From DATBLE01 sp046734335 (GTDB lineage Bacteria; Actinomycetota; Thermoleophilia; Gaiellales; Gaiellaceae), in assembly GCA_046734335.1 (NCBI GenBank), contig JBKPRA010000064.1, positions 1 to 64,000 on the forward strand: DNA of 64,000 nt, read 5' to 3'. This document shows, one piece after another, positions 24,623-32,916 of this stretch (within the stretch, counting starts at the first letter, position 1; each line of letters starts with the position of its first letter). Both the position numbers and the translations under genes were made by a program. Under the pieces are notes generated by a model. It was not told where the DNA came from and made no database searches. It saw only the letters and a list, made by a program, of their open reading frames with translations.

Positions 24623-26440
24623 CTAGGAGTCGGCGGCGATCAGGTCGAGCACCGACAGCGGCTTCTTGTAGGGCGCGACCACGTAGACGCCTGCCGTCCG
24701 GTCGCGGGCGGCGTCGAGGAGCTCGCGGGCGTGGGCGAAGCCGACCTCGGCCTCGCGCGGCGCCGCGTCGCGCAGCCGCTCCTGGAGCTCGTCGGGGACG
24801 ACGATGCCGGGCACCTCGTTGTGGAGCCGTAGCGCCAGGCGGTAGCTGGTCAGCGGGAAGACGCCGAGGAGGACCGGGATCGGCGAAGGCCCGCCGAGCC
24901 GATCGAGGAAACGGTCGAGCTGGTCGACGTCGTAGACGATCTGGGTCATCGCGAACCGGGCGCCGGCGTCGATCTTGCGCCGGAATCGGTCGAGCTCAAG
25001 GTCCGGGTCGTCGGCGTTCGGGTTCAGCGCGACGCCGGCGAAGAACGACGTCGGTGCGTCGATCGCCTTGCCGTTGAAGTTCTCGCCGCGGTTGAGTTGC
25101 GAGATCAGGTGTGTCAGCCCGATCGCGTCGACCTCGTAGACGCCGCCCGAGGCGGCGTGGTCGCCGATGTCGGGCGGGTCGCCTGTGACGGCGAGGACGT
25201 TCCTGATCCCCTCGGCATGGGCGCCGAGGAGGACCGCCTCGAGCCCCATCACGGTCGTGTCGCGAGGCGTGAGGTGCGGGATCGTCTCGATCCCGACCAG
25301 TCGTTCGATCGCCGCGGAGACGATCAGCGGGTTCATCCCCACTCGGGCGGTGGCGTTGTCGTTGACGTCGACGTAGGCGCCGATGCCGGCCTCGTGGATT
25401 GCGGCCGCGATCTCGAGCAGCCCGGTGTAGTTCGCCCCGAGCGGCGGGTCGACCTGGACGGAGGTGACGAACCGTCCTTCGCGGAGGTCGGCCGCCAGCC
25501 GCGTCTCCACCTCCTCGCGCTCGACGGCCGCTGCGAGCTCGCGCTCGGCGACCTCGAGCGGCGCCAACGGCGTGCGGTCGTCGTCGAGCGCCCCGCGGAT
25601 CGCACCGATCTCGGTCGGCGTCGTACCGCAGCAGCCGCCGATCACCGTCGCGCCGAGCTCTCGCGCGTGCGCGGCGAACTCGGCGAAATACTCGGGCGCC
25701 GCGTGCGGGTAGATCACGCGTCCGCCGGACATGCTGGCCAGCCCGATGTTCGGGAGCGCCGCCAGCGGACGGCCGCGTCCGCCCATGGCCTGGAGCGCGG
25801 TCAGCGCCGATGCCGGGCCGGCTCCGTGGTTTGCGCCGATCGCGGCGACGTCGAGGCCGGCCAGGCGCTCGGCCGCCTCGGCCGCGGCGACTCCGCCGAT
25901 CGTCTCGGCATCGTCGCCGAAGGTCAGCAGCGCGACGATCGGCAGGTCGGAGACCGACCGGACCGCCTCGATCGCCGTCACGAGCTCGTCCAGGTCGAAG
26001 AAGGTCTCGACCATGAACAGATCGATGCCGCGCCCGGCGAGAAGACGAGCCTGCTCGGCGAAGGCCGGGCTTCGGTCCTCCGGCCACGCCTCCTCGGTTT
26101 CCCCGAGCGGCCCGATCGAGCCGGCGATGAACACCTCGCGGCCCGAGACCTGTCGCGCGTCCCGCGCGAGCTTGACGCCTGCCTCGTTGATTGCGAGGAA
26201 GTCGTCCTCGAGGTAGCGCGACGCGAGCTTCGGCCGGTTCGCGCCGAAGGTGTTCGTCTCGATCAGCTCTGCTCCCGCGTTGACGAAGCTCAGGTGCAGC
26301 GAGACCACCGTGTCCGGCGCGCGCAGGTTCGCCTCCTCCGGACAGCGGAGCCGCGGGACAGCGGCGGAGACGAGTGGGCCCATGCCGCCGTCGGCGACGA
26401 TCGGCGGCCCATTGCGGAGCCGGTCGAGAACTCCGGGCAT
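24623..26440 (-). CDS. Bifunctional homocysteine S-methyltransferase / 5,10-methylenetetrahydrofolate reductase
   Basis: This 605-residue fusion has residues 1 to about 290 as an S-methyltransferase domain, with GNxxx-type strands and the zinc ligand pair in GGCCGTTP near 268-275. Residues from about 320 to 600 are a MTHFR barrel, with QVDPPLGANYTG, AVTGDPP and FAMTQIVYDVD. It can reduce methylene-THF and methylate homocysteine, as in the Bacillus YitJ type. The ATG at 26440 is chosen over the GTG at 26449 because TACAGT lies 7 nt upstream. That leaves no room for a SAM riboswitch in its own leader. Confidence 0.9.
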   Translation of the reverse strand: MPGVLDRLRNGPPIVADGGMGPLVSAAVPRLRCPEEANLRAPDTVVSLHLSFVNAGAELIETNTFGANRPKLASRYLEDDFLAINEAGVKLARDARQVSGREVFIAGSIGPLGETEEAWPEDRSPAFAEQARLLAGRGIDLFMVETFFDLDELVTAIEAVRSVSDLPIVALLTFGDDAETIGGVAAAEAAERLAGLDVAAIGANHGAGPASALTALQAMGGRGRPLAALPNIGLASMSGGRVIYPHAAPEYFAEFAAHARELGATVIGGCCGTTPTEIGAIRGALDDDRTPLAPLEVAERELAAAVEREEVETRLAADLREGRFVTSVQVDPPLGANYTGLLEIAAAIHEAGIGAYVDVNDNATARVGMNPLIVSAAIERLVGIETIPHLTPRDTTVMGLEAVLLGAHAEGIRNVLAVTGDPPDIGDHAASGGVYEVDAIGLTHLISQLNRGENFNGKAIDAPTSFFAGVALNPNADDPDLELDRFRRKIDAGARFAMTQIVYDVDQLDRFLDRLGGPSPIPVLLGVFPLTSYRLALRLHNEVPGIVVPDELQERLRDAAPREAEVGFAHARELLDAARDRTAGVYVVAPYKKPLSVLDLIAADS

Positions 26441-26447
26441 GCCTCGC

Positions 26448-26453
26448 ACTGTA
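26448..26453 (-). promoter_or_regulatory. Leaderless-type -10 box TACAGT
   Basis: On the minus strand TACAGT lies 7 nt before the ATG at 26440. It rules out a long leader for the methionine-cycle gene if it is the real promoter. Confidence 0.5.
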
Positions 26454-26554
26454 ATGACGGGTCGCGCTCAGGTCCTGCCCCAGGTTTGCCGAAGGGAAGA
26501 CCATCACTCCTCTGCCGAGGGACTGACGGCAATCATCCTGTGGCACAGGGGGTC

Positions 26555-26579
26555 GAACGGCGGGCCATGCCCGCCGTTC
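26555..26579. repeat. Perfect hairpin in the sigma-factor upstream region
   Basis: GAACGGCGGGC pairs with GCCCGCCGTTC around the loop CAT. It lies in the roughly 300-bp non-coding stretch between the methionine-cycle gene and the principal sigma factor. Apart from this hairpin, a promoter-like site and the terminator at 26657-26690, no gene is seen in this stretch. Confidence 0.5.
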
Positions 26580-26610
26580 GTGTCAGAGGGCACGGACCAA
26601 AAACACGCTC

Positions 26611-26639
26611 TTCCCAAATTGCGGCCGCTCGACTAATCT
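26611..26639 (+). promoter_or_regulatory. Possible sigma-70 promoter for the principal sigma factor
   Basis: TTCCCA and TAATCT are separated by 17 nt. If used, transcription would start near 26646, just before two mutually exclusive hairpins. Confidence 0.35.
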
Positions 26640-26690
26640 CCGGCCGGCATAGGTGGGCCGGGGCAGCGGCAAAGACTCCGGCTCTTTTTT
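26640..26690 (+). terminator. Intrinsic terminator with competing hairpin upstream of the sigma factor
   Basis: GCCGGGG at 26657-26663 pairs with CTCCGGC at 26676-26682 (one G-T pair), and TCTTTTTT follows at 26683-26690. This is the only classic T-tract terminator I see in the window. CCGGCC at 26640-26645 could instead pair with GGCCGG at 26656-26661, which would break the terminator stem. It lies 57 bp before the GTG of the sigma gene, so attenuation or the end of a small RNA are both possible. Confidence 0.5.
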
Positions 26691-26746
26691 GCGTCTCAGG
26701 TAGGTCAACCGACTACCCGCCAGTTGCGCGAGAAAGCCGAGGTTCA

Positions 26747-27841
26747 GTGCTCACCGTCGATATTGCTCTCCCGGAGGTCGAGGAACTCCAGAAGCTCGTT
26801 CAGACTGGGGTTGAACGCGGCTTCCTCACGTACGACGAGATCGTCAGCGGGCTCGAGGACGTCGAGCTCACGAAGGAGCAGGTCGAGGACTTCTACACGT
26901 ACCTGATCGACCACGGCGTCGAGCTCATGGAGGGCGAGCAGCACAAGCACCCGCCCCACGAGGAGCCGTCCCTCGCCGAGGAGGAGAAGGGGCCGAAGCT
27001 CGACCTGACCGTCGAGCCGTCGCTCGACTCCCTGCGGCTCTACCTGCGGGAGATCGGCAAGGTGCCGCTTCTGACCGCCGACCAGGAGGTCTACCTCGCG
27101 AAGCGCATCGAGCGTGGCGACCTGATAGCGAAGACGCAGATGATCGAGGCGAACCTGCGCCTCGTCGTCTCGATCGCGAAGAGCTATCTGGGCCGCGGCC
27201 TCTCGTTCCTGGATCTGATCCAGGAGGGTTCGCTCGGCCTGATCCGGGCGGTCGAGAAGTTCGACTACCGCAAGGGCTACAAGTTCTCCACCTACGCGAC
27301 CTGGTGGATCCGGCAGGCGGTGACACGTGCGATTGCGGACAAGGCGCGGACGATCCGCATCCCTGTGCACATGGTCGAGAAGCTGAACAAGGTCGTCCAC
27401 ATCGAGCGCCAGCTCGTCCAGCGGCTCGGGCGCGAGCCCAGGCCGGACGAGATCGCCGAGGAGCTCGAGATGACCACCGACGAGGTGCGCGAGATCCTTC
27501 GGATGGCACAGCATCCGGTCTCGCTGGAGAAGCCGATCGGCGAGGAGGAGGAGTCCGAGCTCGGCGACTTCGTTCAGGACGAGGCGGCCGAGTCGCCCGA
27601 CGAGCAGGCGTCGCTCTCGCTCCGGCGGGAGGACATCGACCGTGCGCTCGACTCGCTGCCCGAGCGCGAGCGGAGAGTGATCGAGCTGCGGTTCGGCCTC
27701 GGGGGCAGCCAGCCGTGCACGCTGGAGGAGGTCGGCCGCGCCTTCGGTGTCACCCGCGAGCGGATCCGCCAGATCGAGAACAACACGCTGAAGAAGCTCG
27801 AATCGCTGCCCGAGGCTCAGGGACTGAAGGATTGCGTTTGA
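26747..27841 (+). CDS. sigA: Principal RNA polymerase sigma factor (RpoD/SigA type)
   Basis: This 364-residue sigma-70 protein has an N-terminal region 1.1-like segment at residues 1-55, an acidic linker, and region 1.2 (DSLRLYLREIGKVPLL) near 88-103. Region 2 includes SIAKSYLGRGLSFLDLIQEG and the -10 reading YATWWIRQAV, followed by region 3. Region 4 has the helix-turn-helix TLEEVGRAFGVTRERIRQIE near 325-344. Full regions 1.2-4 and the region 1.1-like start indicate the housekeeping sigma factor rather than an alternative one. The GTG is preceded by GAGG. A terminator-like leader lies upstream. Confidence 0.93.
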   Translation: MLTVDIALPEVEELQKLVQTGVERGFLTYDEIVSGLEDVELTKEQVEDFYTYLIDHGVELMEGEQHKHPPHEEPSLAEEEKGPKLDLTVEPSLDSLRLYLREIGKVPLLTADQEVYLAKRIERGDLIAKTQMIEANLRLVVSIAKSYLGRGLSFLDLIQEGSLGLIRAVEKFDYRKGYKFSTYATWWIRQAVTRAIADKARTIRIPVHMVEKLNKVVHIERQLVQRLGREPRPDEIAEELEMTTDEVREILRMAQHPVSLEKPIGEEEESELGDFVQDEAAESPDEQASLSLRREDIDRALDSLPERERRVIELRFGLGGSQPCTLEEVGRAFGVTRERIRQIENNTLKKLESLPEAQGLKDCV

Positions 27842-27847
27842 CGGTCG

Positions 27848-27885
27848 GAGGGGCAGTGACAGGCTCGAGCCTGTCACTGCCCCTC
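27848..27885. terminator. Perfect 38-nt palindrome after the sigma factor gene
   Basis: The sequence is fully self-complementary (19-bp arms centred on CTCGAG), with arms beginning GAGGGGCAGTGACAGG. It lies between the convergent sigma factor and RidA genes and shares the GACAGGCT core with other intergenic hairpins here. Confidence 0.65.
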
Positions 27886-27903
27886 GACGTGCGCTGAGCC
27901 CGG

Positions 27904-28293
27904 CTAGAGAACCGCGACCGCTTCGATCTCGATCATCATCCCCGGTAACGCGAGCGCGCCGACCTGGATCGCAGTCGAGGCGGGCGGCGGGCCGAGCATG
28001 AGCTCGGCCCGCAGGCGTCCATAGTCGCGCAGGGTGGCCATGTCCGTCAGGTAGACGGTCAGCTTGACGACCGAGTCGAGGGACGCGCCCGCCTGCTCGA
28101 GCACCGTCGCGATGTTTGCGAACGTCAGCCGCACCTGGGCCTCGAAGTCGCCATCGCCGACGACCTCGCCGTCGGCTGAGACGGAGCCCTGCCCGGCCAG
28201 GAAGACCACCGCCTCGGCGGCATCGACGCGCCACGCCTGCGAGAAACCGAACGGGTCCTGCCAGCGCCAAGGGTTGATCTGCCGCTTCTCCAT
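27904..28293 (-). CDS. RidA family protein (YjgF/YER057c/UK114)
   Basis: This 129-residue Rid-superfamily protein has the YLTDMATLRDYG segment near residues 79-90 and an ending like PGMMIEIEAVAVL. The N-terminal part FSQAWRVDAAEAVVFLAGQ is of the type found in many non-RidA subgroups. The Arg that binds the 2-iminobutanoate carboxylate in true RidA is not evident near the C-terminus, so imine deamination is uncertain. It is 7 bp downstream of the cupin gene on the same strand and probably co-transcribed. Confidence 0.8.
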   Translation of the reverse strand: MEKRQINPWRWQDPFGFSQAWRVDAAEAVVFLAGQGSVSADGEVVGDGDFEAQVRLTFANIATVLEQAGASLDSVVKLTVYLTDMATLRDYGRLRAELMLGPPPASTAIQVGALALPGMMIEIEAVAVL

Positions 28294-28300
28294 CGCCGTG

Positions 28301-28801
28301 CTACTTCCCGTTTCCGGGAGCGAGCGGCGGCCCGACGATCTCCGCCCCGTAGAGCGAGGCCACCCGCTGCAGTTTCTCGACGTCCGGCGGGCCTGGCGGC
28401 GGCAGCCCCGGCCCCTCGGGCGTCCGGCCGCCGTCGAGGAAGAATCCCTCGCCGCCTCCGGGCGTCAGCAAGGTGAGCATGTGTGCGTCTTCGTCGCCCT
28501 CGACCATGAACGTGTGCGGAACGCCACGCGGCAGAAAGACGAAGGAGCCGGGACCGCCCTCGAACTCCTCGTCGCCGGCCCTGAACCGCAACCGGCCCTC
28601 GAGCACCCAGAACGACTCGTCCTCGCGGTGGTGGACATGGAGCGGAGGCCCGGAGCCGGCCGGGATGAACGACTCGACGAGCCCGAACGCGCCTCCGGTC
28701 GTCTCCGCCGTCGCCTTGACCGTCATCCGGTTCGGCTGGAACCAGGTCGTCTCGCCTTCGCCCGGCGCCGAGAACGACGCGGGCACCTCGAGCGCTTTCA
28801 T
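28301..28801 (-). CDS. Cupin domain protein
   Basis: This 166-residue single-domain cupin has metal-ligand motif 1 in PLHVHHREDESFWVLEG (two His, Glu) near residues 51-67 and motif 2 in PRGVPHTFMVEG near 91-102. It could be a dioxygenase, isomerase or quercetinase-like sensor. The ATG at 28801 has an AAGGGG-type site upstream. It is divergent from a TetR regulator gene and shares a palindromic operator with it, so its expression is probably controlled by that repressor, together with RidA. Confidence 0.8.
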   Translation of the reverse strand: MKALEVPASFSAPGEGETTWFQPNRMTVKATAETTGGAFGLVESFIPAGSGPPLHVHHREDESFWVLEGRLRFRAGDEEFEGGPGSFVFLPRGVPHTFMVEGDEDAHMLTLLTPGGGEGFFLDGGRTPEGPGLPPPGPPDVEKLQRVASLYGAEIVGPPLAPGNGK

Positions 28802-28823
28802 CAAGAAACCCCTTCCCTTGGAT

Positions 28824-28858
28824 TGCACAGTTGTGAAATAACTGCGCAGATGTATACT
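28824..28858 (+). promoter_or_regulatory. TetR-type operator overlapping a promoter
   Basis: Arms TGCACAGTT and AACTGCGCA (8 of 9 paired) flank 7 nt at 28824-28848. The palindrome covers the -35 of a plus-strand promoter, TTGTGA at 28831-28836 and TATACT at 28853-28858 with 16-nt spacing. It sits between the divergent cupin and TetR genes, as expected for autoregulation. Confidence 0.6.
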
Positions 28859-28893
28859 CGTACCGACGCGTGGTTGTCAAGGAGGTGACGGCG

Positions 28894-29493
28894 ATGCCGG
28901 AGGCGGCGGAGGGCGGCGGGCGGGAGCGCCAGCGACGGCGGACGCGGAAGGCGATCCTTGATGCCGCGGTCGAGCTCCTCGGCCGGGGCGGGGAGCCCTC
29001 GGTCGCCGAGGTCGCGGAAGCCGCCGACGTGTCGCGCCGCACCGTCTACCTCTACTTCCCCACCGTCGAGCACTTGCTCGCCGACGCCGCGCTCGAGGCT
29101 GCGCGAGCCTCTGTCGAGCCGCGCTTCGAAGCCGGCGGAGACCCTGCGGGGCGGCTCGAGGCGCTGGTCCGCGCGGTCCAGCAGGGATTCGCCGAGACCG
29201 AGCAGCTCGGCAGGACGATCATCCGGCACACCGTCGGCGCCGCCGACGGTCCCGGGCCGCGCGCGACTCCACGCCGGGGTTACCGGCGGGTCGAGTGGAT
29301 CGAACGGGCGCTCGAGCCGCTCCGCGGCGCCGTCCCCCCCGAGCGGTTCGAGCGGCTCGTCTCCTCCCTCACGTTGGTGATCGGCTGGGAGGCGATGATC
29401 GTCCTGGAGGACACGCGAGGCCTCGACCATCGTGCTGCGGAGGAGATTTGCGTCTGGGCGGCGCGTGCGCTCCTGGCCGCGGAGACGACCTGA
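28894..29493 (+). CDS. TetR family transcriptional regulator
   Basis: This 199-residue regulator has an N-terminal DNA-binding domain at residues 10-60, with the helix-turn-helix VAEVAEAADVSRRTVYLYFP, and a C-terminal all-helical ligand/dimer domain. ATG at 28894 is chosen because AAGGAG lies 9 nt before it; GTG 28870 would put that site inside the gene. It probably represses itself and the divergent cupin-RidA genes through the palindrome at 28824-28848. The ligand is unknown. Confidence 0.87.
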   Translation: MPEAAEGGGRERQRRRTRKAILDAAVELLGRGGEPSVAEVAEAADVSRRTVYLYFPTVEHLLADAALEAARASVEPRFEAGGDPAGRLEALVRAVQQGFAETEQLGRTIIRHTVGAADGPGPRATPRRGYRRVEWIERALEPLRGAVPPERFERLVSSLTLVIGWEAMIVLEDTRGLDHRAAEEICVWAARALLAAETT

Positions 29494-29520
29494 ATCGCCG
29501 GGCCTGGTCGGGTTGCCGAA

Positions 29521-29526
29521 TACACT
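29521..29526 (+). promoter_or_regulatory. Leaderless-type -10 box TACACT
   Basis: TACACT lies 6 nt before the ATG at 29533. Confidence 0.45.
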
Positions 29527-29532
29527 CGCGCG

Positions 29533-30324
29533 ATGCTGACGGAACTCGGCCTCTACAAACTTCTGGACGAGAACCCCGAGCGGACGTGGCCGATCGCGCG
29601 CGGAATGGTGATCCCGATCGCCCGGCTGATCGTGCCGGCGTGGGGGTACGGGCACGAGCGCATGCCGATCGAAGGCGCTCTGGTGGTCGCCTCGAACCAC
29701 TTCTCCGAGGTCGATCCGATCGTGGTCGGGCTGCACAGCCCCAGGACGCTCTACTACATGGCGAAGATCGAGCTGCTGTCGATTCCGATCGCCGGCGAAA
29801 TCCTCCGCTGGACGGGCGCATACGCCGTGCGCCGTGGCGAGAGCGACCGAGATGCGCTGCGGGTCGCCCGCTGGTCGGTCCAGCAGGGTCACGTCGCGGG
29901 CATCTTCGCCGAGGGCACGCGGCAGCTGCTCGGCTACCCGGGGCCGATGCAACCGGGCGCGGCGATGCTTGCCATCCAGGAGGGCGTGCCGCTCGTCCCG
30001 TGCGGAATCGACACGTTCGGCTGGAACCTGAAGAACCGGCGCAGGTGCTGCGCCGTCTGGGGCAAGCCGATCCAGCTCGACCTCCCTCGCACGGGCAAGG
30101 GCTACAAGGAAGGAGCCGTGATCGTCGAGCGCGAGATCACGCAGCTCTGGCGCCAAGCGGCACAGGCCGTCGCCGACGGCTTCCCGGAGACGCTGCCCGG
30201 TGGTCTCACGCGCGCCGGCTATCTGAACCCGTGGAACACGCACTGGTACCCGGAGCTCGCCGGCTGGCCAGACGACGAGTGGGCTGCCGGCCCGCTCGGG
30301 CCGGTCTATCCGAAGCGCCGCTGA
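29533..30324 (+). CDS. 1-acyl-sn-glycerol-3-phosphate acyltransferase-like (PlsC family)
   Basis: This 263-residue membrane-associated acyltransferase has the catalytic HX4D motif NHFSEVD near residues 56-62, the FAEGTR phosphate-binding motif near 126-131 and VPLVPCGI near 154. It transfers an acyl group to a lysophospholipid or related acceptor. Length is normal for PlsC proteins. It stands alone, downstream of the TetR gene but with its own -10 box, so it is probably transcribed separately. Confidence 0.87.
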   Translation: MLTELGLYKLLDENPERTWPIARGMVIPIARLIVPAWGYGHERMPIEGALVVASNHFSEVDPIVVGLHSPRTLYYMAKIELLSIPIAGEILRWTGAYAVRRGESDRDALRVARWSVQQGHVAGIFAEGTRQLLGYPGPMQPGAAMLAIQEGVPLVPCGIDTFGWNLKNRRRCCAVWGKPIQLDLPRTGKGYKEGAVIVEREITQLWRQAAQAVADGFPETLPGGLTRAGYLNPWNTHWYPELAGWPDDEWAAGPLGPVYPKRR

Positions 30325-30407
30325 TTACACGGCTCTGACACGGACTTTACGTCCCCATTGCACGACGCTCCCAGACTCCCCTGCAGGCAGCGGAAAGAGG
30401 GGGCGCG

Positions 30408-31322
30408 ATGAGGCGGAACGGTGTCGTAGTGATCAGCACGCTGGTGGGGGTGGCCGCGATCGCCGCGGCCGGAGCCGCCTCGGCCGGGTTCGGCTCCCAG
30501 AGCAGCGTCCGCTCGTTCGCGCATCTCGCGAAGCGCATAGTGCCGAGCACGACGGGCACCACCGCGGCCGAGCCGGGGCAGCTTCGCGGGGTCAACTTCG
30601 TCAGCGGCTGCCGCTTCAGCCACCGGAACACCGACGACCCGATCGTCTACCCCGGGCAGCCGGGCAAGTCGCACGACCACACGTTCATCGGCAACGACAC
30701 CACCAACGCCTTCTCGACGCTCGCGTCGCTCCAGGGCAGGTCGTCGTCGTGCCGCCGCGCCGGTGACACCGCCGCGTACTGGGTGCCGACGCTGGTCTCC
30801 GCGTCCGGGCAGATGGTCCTGCCGCGGGCGGCGACGGTCTACTACCGTCGTCACACGCTCGCGCCGGTGCAGGCGTTCCCGCCCGGGTTCCGGGTGGTCG
30901 CCGGCAACTCGAAGGCCACCGGCCCGCAAGGACTGAAGGTCACGTACTGGAACTGTGGCCCGCTGGCAGGCGTCCGGCCGCAGGCGACAGTCCCGACGTG
31001 CCCGAACGCCGGCCGGATGGGTCTGGCGCTGCACGTTGCGTTCCCGGACTGCTGGGACGGCGTGAACCTCGACTCCGTCGACCATGTCAGCCACCTGGCC
31101 TACTCGATGCGCGGGCGCTGCCCGGCCGACCACCCGGTGGCTGTGCCGGCGGTCCAGGTCAACATCCGGTACCCGAGTGCGGGCGGCTCTGGTGTCGCGC
31201 TCGCGTCGGGCGGGCAGTACTCGGGCCATGCCGACTTCTTCAACGCCTGGAATCAGACCACCCTTCAGAGCCTGGTCTCGGGCTGCCTGAACGCACTCCG
31301 GCACTGCCAGCAGGGCGTCTAG
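30408..31322 (+). CDS. Secreted DUF1996 domain protein
   Basis: This 304-residue exported protein has a signal peptide over about residues 1-28 (RRNG start, Ala-rich core). The mature part has the DUF1996 pattern: VNFVSGCRFSHRNTDDPIVYPG, here from residue 64, a SHDHTF segment, HYCxxH-like His/Cys residues, and FPDCWDGVNLD near 207. The DUF1996 function is unknown; it occurs in actinobacteria and fungi, sometimes with carbohydrate-binding modules. An AAAGAGG site precedes the ATG. It converges on an Ig-like repeat protein across a perfect 30-nt palindrome. Confidence 0.85.
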   Translation: MRRNGVVVISTLVGVAAIAAAGAASAGFGSQSSVRSFAHLAKRIVPSTTGTTAAEPGQLRGVNFVSGCRFSHRNTDDPIVYPGQPGKSHDHTFIGNDTTNAFSTLASLQGRSSSCRRAGDTAAYWVPTLVSASGQMVLPRAATVYYRRHTLAPVQAFPPGFRVVAGNSKATGPQGLKVTYWNCGPLAGVRPQATVPTCPNAGRMGLALHVAFPDCWDGVNLDSVDHVSHLAYSMRGRCPADHPVAVPAVQVNIRYPSAGGSGVALASGGQYSGHADFFNAWNQTTLQSLVSGCLNALRHCQQGV

Positions 31323-31342
31323 CGCTTTACGGGGACGACCGA

Positions 31343-31372
31343 GGTGGAGGGCCGGCGCGCCGGCCCTCCACC
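31343..31372. terminator. Perfect 30-nt palindrome between convergent genes
   Basis: The 15-bp arms start GGTGGAGGGCCGG and meet at GGCGCGCC without a loop. It lies between the DUF1996 and Ig-like genes. No T-tract is present. Confidence 0.6.
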
Positions 31373-31383
31373 GGCCAAGCGGG

Positions 31384-32469
31384 TTACGGCGTGCGGGTCG
31401 CGACCTGCACGAGCCGGGTGCCCGAGATGCCGGACAGCGTGGGGTCGCCCTGGCGGTACGCCTTGACGAAGAACTGGACGCTGTGGCTGTTCTTGATCGG
31501 GAAGTCCGACCGCGGCTCGATGCTGTACGAGACCGTTCCGTCGCTGCCGGTCGGTGCGTCGGTCGGCGTCGAGCTGACGATCGGCGTAGAGCGGATGAAG
31601 ACGAGCGCTCCCTGGACGAGGCGGCCCTTCGTGTCCTTGACGGTGATCGTCACCCGGATCGGAACATTCCGGGACGTGACCGGGTTCGGGTTGAAGACGA
31701 CCCGGTCGACCGTCAGACGCTCGCCGGCCGGGCCGACGTCCTTCACGTTGACGCTGTTACCGCCGCCGCCGCCGCCACCTCCGCTCGAGGCGACGACCGC
31801 GGTGGTGTCAGAGAGCCCCGTCGAGGATCCGGCGCTGTTCTTGGCCGTGACCTTGGCCCGCACGCGCCTCCCTACGTCGGCAGCGGCGACCGTGTAGGTG
31901 CTGCCCTTCTTGCCGGTTCCCGAGCACGACGTGACATCGGTGTTGCACGTCTGCCAGTTGACCGTGTAGCCGATCGGCTGGGTTCCCTCCCAGGTCCCGT
32001 TGGTCGTGCTCAACTGCTGGCCGACGACCGCGCTGCCGGACACGACCGGCGCCGTGACTTCCGCAGGGGCGTTCGCCTTCCCCGGGACCTCACCCGTCGC
32101 GTTCGACACTGCGGTGTTACTGCCTTCCGAGTTCTTGGCGGTCACCCGGAACCTGATCGTGTGGCCGACGTCTGCCTGAACCACGGTGTACGCGGTTCCC
32201 GTCGCGTTGGTGACCTCCTTGCAGCCGGCGGCGTTGTCGTTGCACCGCAGCCACTGGTACGAGTAGTCGATCGGAGCCGTCCCGTTCCAACTGCCCTTGT
32301 CGCCGGTGAGCTTGGCGCCGACGACGACGGCGACCTTCGTCGCGATGAACGGCTCCTGCTGGTTGCTGGGTTTTGCCTGGCTCCTGCCCGTCGCGCTGGA
32401 GGCCAGGAGGAGTGCGGCGAGCACGGCCGCGCCGGCGAGGACCACGCCGAATCTGGGGATGCGGTGCAT
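31384..32469 (-). CDS. Secreted protein with two Ig-like repeats
   Basis: This 361-residue exported protein has a signal peptide near residues 1-30, then two repeats of about 85 residues. Each has a GxWxGTxPIxYxxxWxxC start, a second cysteine and the ADVGxxxRxxVTAKNSxGSxT end. A Gly9 linker near 237-246 leads to a beta-rich C-terminal domain of about 110 residues resembling Ig-like surface modules (TVDRVVFNPNP, RVTITVKDTKG). This repeat type is abundant in Thermoleophilia surface proteins. AAGGAGG precedes the ATG. Probably a cell-surface or adhesion protein. Confidence 0.78.
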   Translation of the reverse strand: MHRIPRFGVVLAGAAVLAALLLASSATGRSQAKPSNQQEPFIATKVAVVVGAKLTGDKGSWNGTAPIDYSYQWLRCNDNAAGCKEVTNATGTAYTVVQADVGHTIRFRVTAKNSEGSNTAVSNATGEVPGKANAPAEVTAPVVSGSAVVGQQLSTTNGTWEGTQPIGYTVNWQTCNTDVTSCSGTGKKGSTYTVAAADVGRRVRAKVTAKNSAGSSTGLSDTTAVVASSGGGGGGGGNSVNVKDVGPAGERLTVDRVVFNPNPVTSRNVPIRVTITVKDTKGRLVQGALVFIRSTPIVSSTPTDAPTGSDGTVSYSIEPRSDFPIKNSHSVQFFVKAYRQGDPTLSGISGTRLVQVATRTP

Positions 32470-32620
32470 GTGGTCGATCCTCCTTCGTGTCGAGGTGTGC
32501 GGCGGATGATGACGCAGCATGCAGCCGGTATCGCTCGCGGGGCCCGGAACCAAGCCGGAGAGGACCGGTGCACCGGGCGGCGTATGTCAACTCGACAGAG
32601 TCGATCCGGAGGTGTAACTC

Positions 32621-32872
32621 ATGGCAGCGCTCGCTCCGACGCTTCTCGGCGCGGACTACCCGTTTCTCGACGTGATGTGGACGATGTTCATCTTCTTCGC
32701 CTGGGTGATCTTCATCTACCTGATCATCCTCGTCCTCGCCGACAACTTCCGCCGGCAGGATCATTCGGGCTGGGCGAAGGCGGCATGGACCCTCTTCGTC
32801 ATCTTCGTGCCGCTGATCGGCGTGCTGGTCTACATGATCGCCAGACCGCGGGAAGACCTACTGGAGGCGTAG
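32621..32872 (+). CDS. Small membrane protein, PLDc_N (phospholipase D N-terminal) type
   Basis: This 83-residue protein has two transmembrane helices: residues about 18-42 (Trp/Phe/Ile rich) and 52-74. The second contains WTLFVIFVPLIGVLVYMI, the signature of the PLDc_N/SHOCT-associated small membrane family. A GGAGGTG site lies 7 nt before the ATG. Such stand-alone forms are common in actinobacteria and their role is unknown. It converges on a lipoprotein gene over a GC-rich hairpin. Confidence 0.8.
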   Translation: MAALAPTLLGADYPFLDVMWTMFIFFAWVIFIYLIILVLADNFRRQDHSGWAKAAWTLFVIFVPLIGVLVYMIARPREDLLEA

Positions 32873-32887
32873 ACCGAGGGTTACGAC

Positions 32888-32916
32888 GCGGGGCCCGCCT
32901 TGCGGGCGGGCTCCGC
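32888..32916. terminator. Hairpin between convergent genes
   Basis: GCGGGGCCCGCC pairs with GGCGGGCTCCGC (one wobble) around a 5-nt loop. It lies between the small membrane protein and the lipoprotein gene. Confidence 0.5.

Noticed and set aside
26441..26746. A SAM riboswitch in front of the homocysteine methyltransferase/MTHFR gene.
   Set aside because: A TACAGT -10 box 7 nt from the ATG leaves no leader on that strand, and the only terminator in the gap points towards the sigma factor gene.
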